From NCBI GenBank assembly GCA_029258375.1, contig JARHZA010000001.1, forward strand, positions 310,001 to 374,000: a stretch of DNA of 64,000 nt, read 5' to 3'. Positions 55,292 to 64,000 of the stretch are shown here, piece after piece (the stretch's first letter is position 1; each line of letters begins with the position of its first letter). The position numbers and the translations under genes are program-made. The notes beneath the pieces were generated by a model, which had not been told where the DNA came from, searched no databases, and saw nothing but the letters and a program-made list of their open reading frames with translations. The stretch is from Eubacterium sp. GTDB taxonomy: Bacteria > Bacillota > Clostridia > Oscillospirales > Acutalibacteraceae.

Positions 55292-57229
55292 ATGAAATTA
55301 ACATTAAAAGGCGGCGAAGTTCGTGAATTTGAAAACGGACTTTCAGTTGCAGAAATTGCAAAACAGATTTCAATGGGACTTTACAGAAACGCTTGTGCTT
55401 GCAGAATTAACGGCGAAGTAAAGGATTTAAGAACAGTAATTAACGAAGATGCAGAACTTGAAATAGTAACTTTTGATGATGAAGATGGTAAACACGCATT
55501 TAACCACACAGCATCACATATTATGGCTCAAGCAGTTAAAAGACTTTATCCAAATGTTAAACTTACAATTGGACCATCAATTGAAAATGGTTTCTATTAT
55601 GATTTTGATGTTGAAAAGCCATTTACATCAGAAAATCTTGAAAAAATTGAAGCAGAGATGAAAAAAATTGTTAAAGAAGGTTTAGAACTTGAAAAGTTTG
55701 AACTTCCAGTTAACGAAGCTCTTGCTTTAATGGAAGAAAAAGACGAGCCATATAAGCTTGAACTTATCAAAGAACACGCAGATAAAGGCGAGGCTATTAG
55801 TTTTTATAAACAAGGTGAATTTACAGAACTTTGTGCAGGCCCTCACCTTATGACAGTTTCTCCAGTTAAAGCATTTAAACTCACACAGTGCACAGGTGCT
55901 TACTGGCGTGGCGATGAAAAGAACAAAATGCTTTGCAGAGTTTACGGCACAGCTTTTCCAAAAGCATCAATGCTTGAAGAACACCTTGCTAAACTTGAAG
56001 AGGCAAAAAACCGTGACCACAACAAACTTGGTAGAGAACTTGAACTTTTTACAACATCAGATGTTATTGGTAAAGGTCTTCCAATTCTTCTTCCAAAGGG
56101 TGCAAAAATGATTCAAATTCTTCAGCGTTTTGTTGAAGACGAAGAGGCAAGAAGAGGTTGGCAGTTAACAAAAACTCCTTTTATGGCTAAATCAGACCTT
56201 TATAAAATTTCTGGTCACTGGGATCACTATAAAGACGGAATGTTCGTTTTGGGCGATGAAGAAACAGATAAAGAAGTTTTTGCACTTCGTCCAATGACTT
56301 GCCCATTCCAATACCAAGCATATCTTAATAGACCACGTTCATATCGTGATTTACCACTTAGATACGATGAAACATCAACTCTTTTCAGAAATGAAGCATC
56401 AGGCGAAATGCACGGACTTATTCGTGTTCGTCAGTTCACAATTTCAGAAGGTCACTTAATGTGTACTCCAGATCAACTTGAAGATGAATTTAGAAGTTGT
56501 CTTGAACTTGCTATTTATATGCTTAAAACAGTTGGTCTTTATGAAGATGTTAGTTACCGTTTCTCACAATGGGATCCTAATAACAGAGATAAATATATTG
56601 GAACAGAAGAACAGTGGGATGAAGCACAAAGCAAGATGAAAAATATTCTTGACGATATTGGCCTTGAATATAAAATCGGTATTGGCGAAGCTGCATTCTA
56701 TGGCCCTAAACTTGATATTCAAATCAAAAACGTTTATGGTAAAGAAGATACACTTATCACAATTCAAATTGACCAAATGCTTGCTAAGCAGTTCAATATG
56801 GAATATGTTGATAAAGACGGTACAAAGAAGAACCCATATATTATTCACAGAACTTCAATCGGTTGTTACGAAAGAACTCTTGCTCTTATGATTGAAAAAT
56901 TTGCCGGTGCATTCCCAACTTGGATTGCTCCTGTTCAAATCAAAATGCTTCCTATTGCAGATAGACATCTTGATTATGTTTATGATGTTAAGAAGAAGTT
57001 TGAAGCAGCAGGACTTCGTGTTGAAGTTGATGACAGAAGTGAAAAAATTGGCTTTAAGATTCGTGCTGCTCAACTTGAAAAAGTTCCTTATATGATTATT
57101 GCAGGCGATAAAGATATTGAAAATGGCACAATTTCTGTTCGTTCAAGAAAAGATGGCGAACAAGGTGCAATGTCTGTTGATGAATTTATTGCAAAAATCA
57201 CAGAAGAAGTTGAAAATAAAGTTAACTAA
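55292..57229 (+). CDS. thrS: Threonyl-tRNA synthetase
   Basis: 645 residues. N-terminal TGS domain (1-62), the editing domain with HTASHIMAQAV (zinc-like HxxxH) and CAGPHL, class II catalytic core with the zinc ligands (MTCPF cysteine and two histidines), motif 2 RYDETSTLFRNE, motif 3 GCYERTLALMIE, and a C-terminal anticodon-binding domain. A full-length editing form. Expression is under the T-box leader. GGAGG before ATG. Confidence 0.97.
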   Translation: MKLTLKGGEVREFENGLSVAEIAKQISMGLYRNACACRINGEVKDLRTVINEDAELEIVTFDDEDGKHAFNHTASHIMAQAVKRLYPNVKLTIGPSIENGFYYDFDVEKPFTSENLEKIEAEMKKIVKEGLELEKFELPVNEALALMEEKDEPYKLELIKEHADKGEAISFYKQGEFTELCAGPHLMTVSPVKAFKLTQCTGAYWRGDEKNKMLCRVYGTAFPKASMLEEHLAKLEEAKNRDHNKLGRELELFTTSDVIGKGLPILLPKGAKMIQILQRFVEDEEARRGWQLTKTPFMAKSDLYKISGHWDHYKDGMFVLGDEETDKEVFALRPMTCPFQYQAYLNRPRSYRDLPLRYDETSTLFRNEASGEMHGLIRVRQFTISEGHLMCTPDQLEDEFRSCLELAIYMLKTVGLYEDVSYRFSQWDPNNRDKYIGTEEQWDEAQSKMKNILDDIGLEYKIGIGEAAFYGPKLDIQIKNVYGKEDTLITIQIDQMLAKQFNMEYVDKDGTKKNPYIIHRTSIGCYERTLALMIEKFAGAFPTWIAPVQIKMLPIADRHLDYVYDVKKKFEAAGLRVEVDDRSEKIGFKIRAAQLEKVPYMIIAGDKDIENGTISVRSRKDGEQGAMSVDEFIAKITEEVENKVN

Positions 57230-57257
57230 TAATTTTGTTAGTAAAAAACAAAAAGAA

Positions 57258-57294
57258 AAACGGTGTAAACATTACGTTTACACCGTTTATTTTT
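57258..57294. terminator. Terminator between thrS and prmA
   Basis: AAACGGTGTAAAC pairs with GTTTACACCGTTT across ATTAC, with T-run on the right and A-run on the left; serves both converging genes. Confidence 0.9.
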
Positions 57295-57329
57295 ATAATT
57301 TAAAGTTTTATTTTAAAATTTAAACAATT

Positions 57330-58271
57330 TTAGTTTTTCTTTTTGCAAACAAAAACATTCCAACCTTTTTCTTCGAAGTTTTCAACAATTTCAAATCCGT
57401 TTTGTGCAAAAGAATAAACAACTTCATCTTTACGGCAGTCAATAATTCCACCGGTAATATAAACGCCGTCATCTTCAAGGAAATTGCCAACTTCTTTGTT
57501 AAATTCCATAATAATATCTGCAACAATGTTTGCAACAACAACGTTAAATTTGCCTGTTACCTTGTCTGAAAGGTTGCCGTTTACTGCATCAAAAACAGGT
57601 GGTTTAAATCCGTTTTCTTCTGCGTTTGCAAGTGCTGTTTTTACTGCAAGTTTATCAATATCAACGCCAAATGCAGATTTTGCACCAAGAAGAAGTGATG
57701 CAATTGAAAGAATACCGCTTCCACAACCAATATCAAGAACAGTTGAATTGCTATCAATATACTTTTCAAGAGTTTCAAGACAAAGTTTAGTTGTTGGGTG
57801 ACTACCTGTGCCAAAAGCTAAACCAGGTTCAATGTGAAGAACTTTTCTTCCACCAGCGTCATATTCATCTTCCCAAGTAGGACGAATAAGGAGTTTTTCG
57901 CCAATTGGCATTGGGTGAAAATATTGTTTCCAGTTGTTAACCCAGTCTTCTGTTTTGCAGTCTGCAATTTTGATTTCGTGTTCAATCTTTTGTGCATCAA
58001 GTCTTTCTTTAATAAAAGAAACTGCCTCAAGAGGATTTTCGTGTGGGTTAACATAAACGTGAATAATACCCTTTGTTCTGTCACGTTCAAGTAATGATTC
58101 TTCAATTAAATCAATATGAGCAATTTGCATTGTTTCTTCTTCAAGAGCAGAATAATCTTCAATATATATACCATAAGGCACAACCATATTTGCAATATTA
58201 CCTGCAACGTCAATATCTTTTGTTGAAACAGTAATTGCAATTTCTGTCCAACTTTGAAGTACGTCTTCCAT
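57330..58271 (-). CDS. prmA: Ribosomal protein L11 methyltransferase
   Basis: 313 residues. N-terminal substrate-recognition domain, then a class I SAM methyltransferase domain with motif I VLDIGCGSGILSIA (near residue 180), NVVVANI motif and the PrmA signature LAFGTGSHPTT. It trimethylates lysines of L11. Start at 58271 puts GGAG 6 nt upstream; an in-frame TTG at 58283 is less likely. Downstream of yhaM on the same strand, 48 nt away, so probably one transcript. Confidence 0.95.
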   Translation of the reverse strand: MEDVLQSWTEIAITVSTKDIDVAGNIANMVVPYGIYIEDYSALEEETMQIAHIDLIEESLLERDRTKGIIHVYVNPHENPLEAVSFIKERLDAQKIEHEIKIADCKTEDWVNNWKQYFHPMPIGEKLLIRPTWEDEYDAGGRKVLHIEPGLAFGTGSHPTTKLCLETLEKYIDSNSTVLDIGCGSGILSIASLLLGAKSAFGVDIDKLAVKTALANAEENGFKPPVFDAVNGNLSDKVTGKFNVVVANIVADIIMEFNKEVGNFLEDDGVYITGGIIDCRKDEVVYSFAQNGFEIVENFEEKGWNVFVCKKKN

Positions 58272-58319
58272 AATAATCTCCAATATAAATTATTTTTGTT
58301 AAATTAAAATATCGTATTT

Positions 58320-59282
58320 TTAGTCAAGGTTTACTTTGTGTTCGCTTGATGTTCTGCCGTGGTTATAAAGTTTTCTGTTATCAAGAGCCCACATTCTGTC
58401 TGTGAATTCGCCTGGTTTAACTTTGCTTGTTGCACTGTTAATTTCAAAAATTTTAGCGTCAAGTGAATCAAGGTCAGACAAAATTTCTGCTTCAAGGAAT
58501 AAAGGTCTTACAGCAGCACCAAATTCAGGTTCTCCGTGATGACTTAATACCATGTGTTGAAGAAGAACTACTTTTTCACTTTGTATATTTAATTTCTTTG
58601 CAGCCTCTTCAATATAAATTGCACCTTTTACAAGATGACCTATAAGTTCGCCTTCTGTTGTATATCCTTTTACAAGACCTGTTTTACTAAGTTCAAATTC
58701 CCAAGTTTTTGCAACATCGTGAAGAATAGCGCCAGATAAAAGAAGTTCTTTATCGATGTTAGGATAAATTTTGCAAATTTCCTCTGCCATACGCACAATG
58801 CTAATTGTGTGTAACATAAGGCCACCAACAATTGCGTGATGAAGTTTAAATGCAGCAGGACAGGTAATCATTAAATCTTTTTTATCGTTTAAAATTTCTA
58901 ACACAATGTTCTTTAAGTCATCATCTTTAAACGCATTTACACGATTTAAAATCATATCAAAAATTTGTTCTCCACCAACTTCAGATGAAGGAACAATATC
59001 TGATAAATTATAATCATCTGTTGAAGAAGCAGGTCTAATTTGAGAAATTCTAAATTGATCGTGACCGTTATACTGTTCAACAGTACCACGGATTTTTACA
59101 ACCATACCTGTTTCAAATAAATTTTCGCCTTTATAATCCCAAAGTTTTGCAGGCATTTCGCCATCTTTGTCAGATAAAATTATATCAAGGTATGTAGAGC
59201 CGTTCTTTGCGTTTTTTTCATCGCATTTTTTAAGAAGAACAAAACCCTCACTCATACCGTTTTGAAGACTTTTTAAATTCAT
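58320..59282 (-). CDS. yhaM: 3'-5' exoribonuclease YhaM (OB plus HD domains)
   Basis: 320 residues. An N-terminal OB-fold (about 10-90, VVKIRGTVEQYNGHDQFRIS) and an HD phosphohydrolase domain (about 150-280) with LMLHTISIV and ILHDVAKTWEF metal motifs. Known: YhaM trims RNA and single-stranded DNA 3' ends in Gram-positive bacteria. GAGGTG lies before the ATG, with a near-consensus promoter 28 nt further upstream. First gene of a yhaM-prmA unit. Confidence 0.92.
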   Translation of the reverse strand: MNLKSLQNGMSEGFVLLKKCDEKNAKNGSTYLDIILSDKDGEMPAKLWDYKGENLFETGMVVKIRGTVEQYNGHDQFRISQIRPASSTDDYNLSDIVPSSEVGGEQIFDMILNRVNAFKDDDLKNIVLEILNDKKDLMITCPAAFKLHHAIVGGLMLHTISIVRMAEEICKIYPNIDKELLLSGAILHDVAKTWEFELSKTGLVKGYTTEGELIGHLVKGAIYIEEAAKKLNIQSEKVVLLQHMVLSHHGEPEFGAAVRPLFLEAEILSDLDSLDAKIFEINSATSKVKPGEFTDRMWALDNRKLYNHGRTSSEHKVNLD

Positions 59283-59309
59283 TATAGCACCTCTTTCTGT
59301 GTATTAGGT

Positions 59310-59338
59310 ATTATAATACATAAAATAATATTTATCAA
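59310..59338 (-). promoter_or_regulatory. Promoter of yhaM-prmA
   Basis: On the minus strand TTGATA (59338-59333) and a perfect TATAAT (59315-59310) with a 17-bp spacer. Confidence 0.75.
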
Positions 59339-59374
59339 TTGTTTTAGATTTACAGTACGTTTATTTAAGAATTC

Positions 59375-59403
59375 TTGACAAAAATGAGTCATCTTGATAA
59401 ACT
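59375..59403 (+). promoter_or_regulatory. Promoter of the pseudokinase gene
   Basis: Perfect TTGACA (59375-59380) and TAAACT (59398-59403) with a 17-bp spacer and TGA just before the -10. Confidence 0.5.
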
Positions 59404-59437
59404 ATATGCTGAATAAATATAATATGGAGGCAAAAAA

Positions 59438-61153
59438 GTGGACTTCATTGATGATCTTTGTATGAATTGTTTTGAAAATATCGGAGAAGAAAGTATTTGC
59501 CCACATTGTGGTTTTAATAATAACACTTCTTTACAGGAAATGATTTATCTTCCACTCAAAACTGTTCTTTCAGACAGATATATTGTAGGTAATCATATTT
59601 CTTATGAAAGCGATGCAATAACTTATATTGGATATGATATGGAACGCAGAGCTGTTGTAACAGTTCGTGAATTTATACCAAAGGGTATTTCAAATAGACT
59701 TGATGGCAATATAGAAGTTCATGTTAGAGAAAGATATAGAAAGAATTTTGAAAAATATAAAAATTCTTTTATAGAATTGTGGCAAACATTAAAAAGCATT
59801 AGCACACTATCAGCAGTTATTCCTGTTCTTGATGTATTTGAAGAAAATGGAACTGCATATGCTATTTCTGAAAAGATGGAAACACTTTCTCTTCGTGAAT
59901 TCCTTTTAAGAACAGAAGATAATAATATTTTATGGGATAGGGCAAGACTTATGTTTATGCCTGTTTTAACCACTATTGAAAATCTTCACGAACACGGAAT
60001 TATTCATGGTGGCATTAACCCAGATAATCTTGTTCTTTGCAGAGATGGTAAAGTAAGATTGCTTGGGTTCTGTATTAGCGAATGTAATATTGAATCAAAC
60101 GAACTTGAATTTAACCACACAGATGGCTATACTGCTCTTGAGCAATACGAAAATAACCATAAAATTTGCCCAGCAACAGATATTTATGCTTTTTCAGCTT
60201 GTATTTACAGAGCACTTGTTGGTTCTAACCCTCCAGATGCGCCTTCAAGAGAAACTAACGATAAGTTGATGATTCCTAATAGAATTGCAGAGAAGATTCC
60301 AGCTCACGTTATTAAGGCACTTGGTGGTGGACTTCAAATCTATCCTGAAAATAGAATTCAAAATGTATATGATTTTAGAGAGTTTTTAAATGCTGCTCCT
60401 TCAGTTGTAGCAAAAGCTGCTGAAGCTCATAATCATAATAAAGAGCCTAAAGAAGAAAAGCAAACAAATAAAGTTGTTACAGAAGAAAAGAAAGATTATA
60501 ACGAATATCAAAAAGAAAAAAAGAAAAAGAATATTAAAATTATATCAATTGTTGTAGCAGTAATACTTGTTGTTGCAGCGGCAGTTTATGTTGTTGGTTT
60601 TTCTGGCCTTATAGATAAAAAAGAACCAATAACAACAGCGGCTCCAGTGCCTGTAACTGTTCCAGATTTTTGCACAGCAGGCTATACTGAAAATGATGTT
60701 AAAAGTAGTGGTACTTGGAATAATCAGTTTAAAATTCAGTTCAAATATGAGTATTCAACAAAAATTGAAGCAGGCATAGTTTTCCAACAAAGCGTTGCAG
60801 CAGGGGAAACGGTTAATTCAGGAACTGAAATAGTGCTCACTGTAAGTAAGGGTATAGAAACAGTTAAAGTACCTGATGTTAGTGGGCTAACAAAAGATGA
60901 AGCAGTAAAAAAACTTGAAGAGGCTGGCTTAAAGGCTAAAATTGTTTATGTTTATAACGATTCTAACCAAACTCCAGATATGGTAAAAACAAGCGGAGGA
61001 ATGGCACCTAAAAAAGATTCTGAAATCGCAAAAGGCGAAGAAGTAATTATTCAAGTTTACGGTGAAGTAGTAACAGAACCAGTAACAGATGCCTCAACAC
61101 CAGAAACAACCGCAGGAAAATCTCCACTTTTCCCTTGGTTTGGACAAAACTAA
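59438..61153 (+). CDS. Zinc-ribbon, pseudokinase, transmembrane, PASTA-domain protein
   Basis: 571 residues. Order: N-terminal zinc ribbon (C8, C11, C21, C24); a Hanks-type kinase fold (about 46-330); a charged lysine-rich stretch; one transmembrane helix (about 368-390); two extracellular PASTA domains (about 405-470 and 475-545); a threonine-rich end. The kinase lacks its key residues: the VAIK lysine is replaced (VTVREF, R77), HRD is HGG (190-192, though N197 is kept), and DFG is GFC (210-212). So it is a pseudokinase. It may sense wall precursors or muropeptides through PASTA and signal through binding. GTG start; GGAGG before it. Confidence 0.85.
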   Translation: MDFIDDLCMNCFENIGEESICPHCGFNNNTSLQEMIYLPLKTVLSDRYIVGNHISYESDAITYIGYDMERRAVVTVREFIPKGISNRLDGNIEVHVRERYRKNFEKYKNSFIELWQTLKSISTLSAVIPVLDVFEENGTAYAISEKMETLSLREFLLRTEDNNILWDRARLMFMPVLTTIENLHEHGIIHGGINPDNLVLCRDGKVRLLGFCISECNIESNELEFNHTDGYTALEQYENNHKICPATDIYAFSACIYRALVGSNPPDAPSRETNDKLMIPNRIAEKIPAHVIKALGGGLQIYPENRIQNVYDFREFLNAAPSVVAKAAEAHNHNKEPKEEKQTNKVVTEEKKDYNEYQKEKKKKNIKIISIVVAVILVVAAAVYVVGFSGLIDKKEPITTAAPVPVTVPDFCTAGYTENDVKSSGTWNNQFKIQFKYEYSTKIEAGIVFQQSVAAGETVNSGTEIVLTVSKGIETVKVPDVSGLTKDEAVKKLEEAGLKAKIVYVYNDSNQTPDMVKTSGGMAPKKDSEIAKGEEVIIQVYGEVVTEPVTDASTPETTAGKSPLFPWFGQN

Positions 61154-61169
61154 AATTAGTTAAAATTTT

Positions 61170-61200
61170 AAGGACAACCTTTTTGGTTGTCCTTTTTTGT
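61170..61200 (+). terminator. Terminator after the pseudokinase gene
   Basis: AGGACAACC pairs with GGTTGTCCT across TTTTT with a T-run. Confidence 0.92.
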
Positions 61201-61210
61201 TTTTTATAAT

Positions 61211-61243
61211 AAAAAAGCTACGCTCTAATGAATAGAGCATAGC
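61211..61243 (-). terminator. Terminator of recG (minus)
   Basis: GCTACGCTCTA pairs with TAGAGCATAGC (one mismatch); on the minus strand a run of six T follows. It starts 3 nt past the recG stop. Confidence 0.88.
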
Positions 61244-61245
61244 CG

Positions 61246-63273
61246 TTAATTTGAAATTGAATTTCTAAACATATCTGAAATTGCATTTGCAAGATGTCTA
61301 TTTTTTGGTAAATCAAGATTATAATCTTGTTTAAGAATTTCGTCGGCACATTCTCTACACAATTTAAGAGTTTCCATATCAGATAGCATATCTGCAATTT
61401 TCAAATCAGGTAAGCCGTGCTGGCGATTTCCAAAAAAGTCACCAGGTCCACGTTGCTTTAAATCCTCATCTGCAATTTTGAACCCGTCACTATATTTTTT
61501 CATTATGTTAAGACGTTCTTTTGATGTTTCACTTTTACTATCTGAAACAAGAATGCAAAATGATTTTTCGCTGCCTCTTCCAACTCTTCCCCTAAGTTGA
61601 TGAAGTTGTGATAGACCAAATCTTTCAGCATTCTCAATAACCATAACGGTTGCGTCTGGCACGTCTACACCAACTTCAATAACAGTTGTGGAAATAAGTA
61701 TTTTTATATCGCCAGCAGAAAAAGCAGACATAACTTTTTCTTTGTCTTTTGCTTTCATTTTGCCGTGTAGCAGTCCAAGATTATACCCTTTAAAAGCAGT
61801 TTTTGAAAGGTTTTCTGCATATTGCGTAGCAGAAATCAATTCACTTTCGCCTTCTTCAACAAGTGGGCAAACAATATAAGCCTGTTCGCCTCTTGCAATA
61901 GCATTTTTTATAAATTTATATATTCTTTCGTGATAACTTGAATTAACAACATCTGTTCTAATTTCTTGTCTGCCGGGTGGTAATTCATCAAGAATAGAAA
62001 TATCAAGGTCTCCATAAATCATAAGTGCAAGTGTTCTTGGAATTGGTGTTGCACTCATAACAAGTGTGTGAACGTCATTGCCTTTCATTGCAAGATTTGC
62101 ACGTTGATTAACACCAAAACGGTGCTGTTCGTCTGTAATTACAAGACCAAGATTTTTAAATTCAACATCATTTTGAATAAGTGCGTGAGTTCCTATTGCA
62201 AGTTCTATTTCGCCGTTTATTAACTTTCTTTTTATTTCACGTTTCTCTTTTAGAGGTGTGCTGCCTGTAAGAAGTGCAATTTTTATTCCTGTTCCAATAA
62301 GAATTTTTGAAAGTGTTTCAAAATGTTGTGTTGCAAGAATTTCTGTTGGTGCCATCATTGCACATTGAAACCCGTTTTTAATTGCAGTGTAAATAACACC
62401 GCCTGCAACGGCAGTTTTACCGCTACCAACGTCGCCCTGAACAAGTCTGTTCATAGGATATTTTCCAAACATATCGTTAACACAGTCACTTATTGCACGC
62501 TGTTGTGCACCGGTTGGTGTAAAAGGTAAAAGAGTGTAAAATTCGTTGGTATAATCTTTTGTAATTTTAAGTGCAGTTTCTTTTTTCTTTTTGCTTTTTA
62601 ATTTTAAAAGCCCTAATTGAAGTGTTAAAAGTTCTTCAAAAACAAGCCTTTTCTTTGCTTTTTGAAGGCTTTCAAAATCGTTAGGGAAGTGAATTTGCCT
62701 AATTGCATAATCAAGCGAAACAAGGTTGTATTTTTGTCTTAGTTCACTATCAAGTGTTTCATCAAAAGTTGGCAAAGAATCTAAAGCAGTTTTTATAACT
62801 TTGCTTATTGCTTTTGAGTTTAGTTTTTCTGTTGCTCTATAAATTGGATGAATACCGTTGTTGTTCTCTGCTTTTTCAATTTTAGGCGAACTCATATTTG
62901 CAGAAGTAAAGGTTTTTTCAAGTTTGCCAAAAAGTATATAATCTTCATACTCTTTAAGTGATTTTGCAAGGTATTTGTTATTAAAAATAGTAACGTGAAT
63001 AACAGTTTTTCCATCTGTAAAATTACACTTGTAAAGAGTTATGCCCTTTCTAATAAGGTGTTCTTTAACTGAAGTTATTAAGGTTGCCTTTATGCAAACA
63101 TTTTCTCCATCACTACACTGTTCAACAGTCATTTCTTTTGACCAGTCTTGGTAGTTCCTTGGGTAAAATGTTACAAGCCCCCGAACGTCGAAAATGCCGA
63201 GCTTATTAAAAAGCTCGGCTCTTTTTTCTCCAACACCTTTGATATACTTAATGTCACTGTTTAAGTTAATCAT
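61246..63273 (-). CDS. recG: ATP-dependent DNA helicase RecG
   Basis: 675 residues, normal length. Wedge domain with an OB-fold (about 55-150), then the SF2 motor: Walker A GDVGSGKTAVA, DEQHRFGV, SATPIPRTLAL, RGRVGRGSEKSF, and a C-terminal FFGNRQHGLPDLK region. It remodels stalled forks and branched DNA. It starts 2 nt after the fakA-like stop, the conserved Firmicute order yloV-recG. Confidence 0.96.
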   Translation of the reverse strand: MINLNSDIKYIKGVGEKRAELFNKLGIFDVRGLVTFYPRNYQDWSKEMTVEQCSDGENVCIKATLITSVKEHLIRKGITLYKCNFTDGKTVIHVTIFNNKYLAKSLKEYEDYILFGKLEKTFTSANMSSPKIEKAENNNGIHPIYRATEKLNSKAISKVIKTALDSLPTFDETLDSELRQKYNLVSLDYAIRQIHFPNDFESLQKAKKRLVFEELLTLQLGLLKLKSKKKKETALKITKDYTNEFYTLLPFTPTGAQQRAISDCVNDMFGKYPMNRLVQGDVGSGKTAVAGGVIYTAIKNGFQCAMMAPTEILATQHFETLSKILIGTGIKIALLTGSTPLKEKREIKRKLINGEIELAIGTHALIQNDVEFKNLGLVITDEQHRFGVNQRANLAMKGNDVHTLVMSATPIPRTLALMIYGDLDISILDELPPGRQEIRTDVVNSSYHERIYKFIKNAIARGEQAYIVCPLVEEGESELISATQYAENLSKTAFKGYNLGLLHGKMKAKDKEKVMSAFSAGDIKILISTTVIEVGVDVPDATVMVIENAERFGLSQLHQLRGRVGRGSEKSFCILVSDSKSETSKERLNIMKKYSDGFKIADEDLKQRGPGDFFGNRQHGLPDLKIADMLSDMETLKLCRECADEILKQDYNLDLPKNRHLANAISDMFRNSISN

Positions 63274-63275
63274 TT

Positions 63276-64000
63276 TTACTCCACAGAAATAATAAAGTAA
63301 TAAACAGGTTGTCCACCGTCAACAATACTAATTTCAATATCGTCGCCGTATTTTGCACGAAGTTTTTCTTCAACTTGAGTTGCCATTTCTTCGTCTGCTT
63401 CTTCACCATAAATAAGGGTGATTATACCATCTTGTTTTTTCTTAAGTAGTTTTTCTACTGATTTAAAGGTAATATCTGCAATATCAGGGCCAACAAATTT
63501 AATTTTACCGTTGCAGATACCCATTATGTCTCCCTGCTTAACAGGCTTGCCTTCAACTTCACTGTCTCTTGCGGCAAATGTAACTTGTGCTGTTGCAACA
63601 TTTTCAGCAGCATCCATCATATTCATCTGGTTTGCATCAATATCTTCTGTGTCATCAAACATAAGCATAGCAGAAATACCCTGAGGAATTGTTTTTGTTT
63701 GAAGAACACGAACTTCTCTTCCTTCAGCAAGAGGAATTGCTTGTTCAGCAGCCATAATAATGTTTTTGTTATTAGGTAAAACAAAAACTTTCTTTGCTGG
63801 AGTTGCCATAATAGCATTAAGAATGTCGTCTGTTGATGGGTTCATCGTTTGACCACCGCTAACAACAACGTCTGCACCAATGTCTTTAAATAGTTCTGAA
63901 AGACCTTCACCAGCACAAACTGCAACAAAACCATATTCGTTAACAGGTTCAGCTTTTGGCATAACTGGTTTTTCGCCTTCTTTAACGCCTTCATTTGCGT
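63276..64000 (-). CDS. fakA: FakA/YloV-like DAK2-domain fatty acid kinase, C-terminal part (5' end beyond window)
   Basis: Incomplete: the frame stays open to the right edge, so its start is off the window. About 241 residues are visible, the middle and C-terminal domains of YloV-type proteins (VAVCAGEGLSELFKDIGADV, VSGGQTMNPSTDDIL, FVLPNNKNIIMAAEQA, then GKPVKQGDIMGICNGKI). The N-terminal DAK2 ATP-binding domain is not included. Known: FakA phosphorylates fatty acids held by FakB (DegV) partners. Position next to recG supports the call. Confidence in the symbol is moderate. Confidence 0.8.
   Translation of the reverse strand, partial: ANEGVKEGEKPVMPKAEPVNEYGFVAVCAGEGLSELFKDIGADVVVSGGQTMNPSTDDILNAIMATPAKKVFVLPNNKNIIMAAEQAIPLAEGREVRVLQTKTIPQGISAMLMFDDTEDIDANQMNMMDAAENVATAQVTFAARDSEVEGKPVKQGDIMGICNGKIKFVGPDIADITFKSVEKLLKKKQDGIITLIYGEEADEEMATQVEEKLRAKYGDDIEISIVDGGQPVYYFIISVE

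Overview
The window is AT-rich (roughly one third G+C by eye) and gene-dense. It reads as chromosome from an anaerobic, spore-forming Clostridia-type Firmicute, plausibly a gut Oscillospirales/Ruminococcaceae relative. The support is a SpoVT sporulation regulator, a thrS T-box leader, RNase Y and YhaM, a YtrA-family regulator, NfnAB electron-bifurcating transhydrogenase, sodium-pump decarboxylase subunits, and lactose/galactose genes. The genus is an inference; no rRNA gene is present.

Layout. 1-870: a DegV (FakB-like) protein. 1370-6663: an aromatic amino acid operon, tyrA-aroB-aroA-aroC-pheA. 6697-8789: a VTT membrane protein and a galactokinase-family gene. 8857-15589: a six-gene unit holding two ABC modules and a YtrA-type GntR regulator. 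It starts with a strong promoter followed by a near-perfect operator palindrome and ends in a terminator. 16004-17705: gamma and beta subunits of a sodium-pumping decarboxylase. 17777-22834: pcrA and, convergent, secA. 23285-27636: a cyclase, a short sugar transferase and lacZ. 27881-29311: a radical SAM/SPASM protein. 29418-35512: CNNM/CorC protein, pth, mfd and an M23 peptidase. 35584-39592: a CaCA antiporter, a CapA-like protein and glnA. 39781-41381: purF and tRNA-Ser(GGA).

Right of the tRNA, 41430-46660 is an accessory stretch. It has decayed genes, a tiny intact acidic ORF, a minus-strand micro-operon (two tiny hydrophobic peptides plus a ribbon-helix-helix protein), a prophage lysis cassette with a frameshifted endolysin, and a candidate small RNA. 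It also carries spoVT, an XRE regulator and a frameshifted zinc-ribbon membrane protein. The core chromosome resumes at 46911 with nfnA-nfnB and a ZnuA-like lipoprotein that has lost its usual metal ligands. An exopolysaccharide operon (50005-53010, minus), rny, thrS with its T-box, yhaM-prmA, a PASTA pseudokinase, and recG with the 3' part of a fakA-like gene complete the window.

Most interesting: (1) the rearranged ytr-like operon, whose operator half-site spacing fits the known YtrA box; (2) the micro-operon of two tiny membrane peptides and an RHH regulator at 42885-43319; (3) the predicted minus-strand small RNA at 45009-45134; (4) the zinc-ribbon/pseudokinase/PASTA protein; (5) a terminator hairpin whose 3' arm is the ribosome binding site of the M23 gene; (6) a promoter-terminator leader before glnA. 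I saw no CRISPR array, insertion sequence or obvious defence system. All family calls come from reading the sequence, with no database search.
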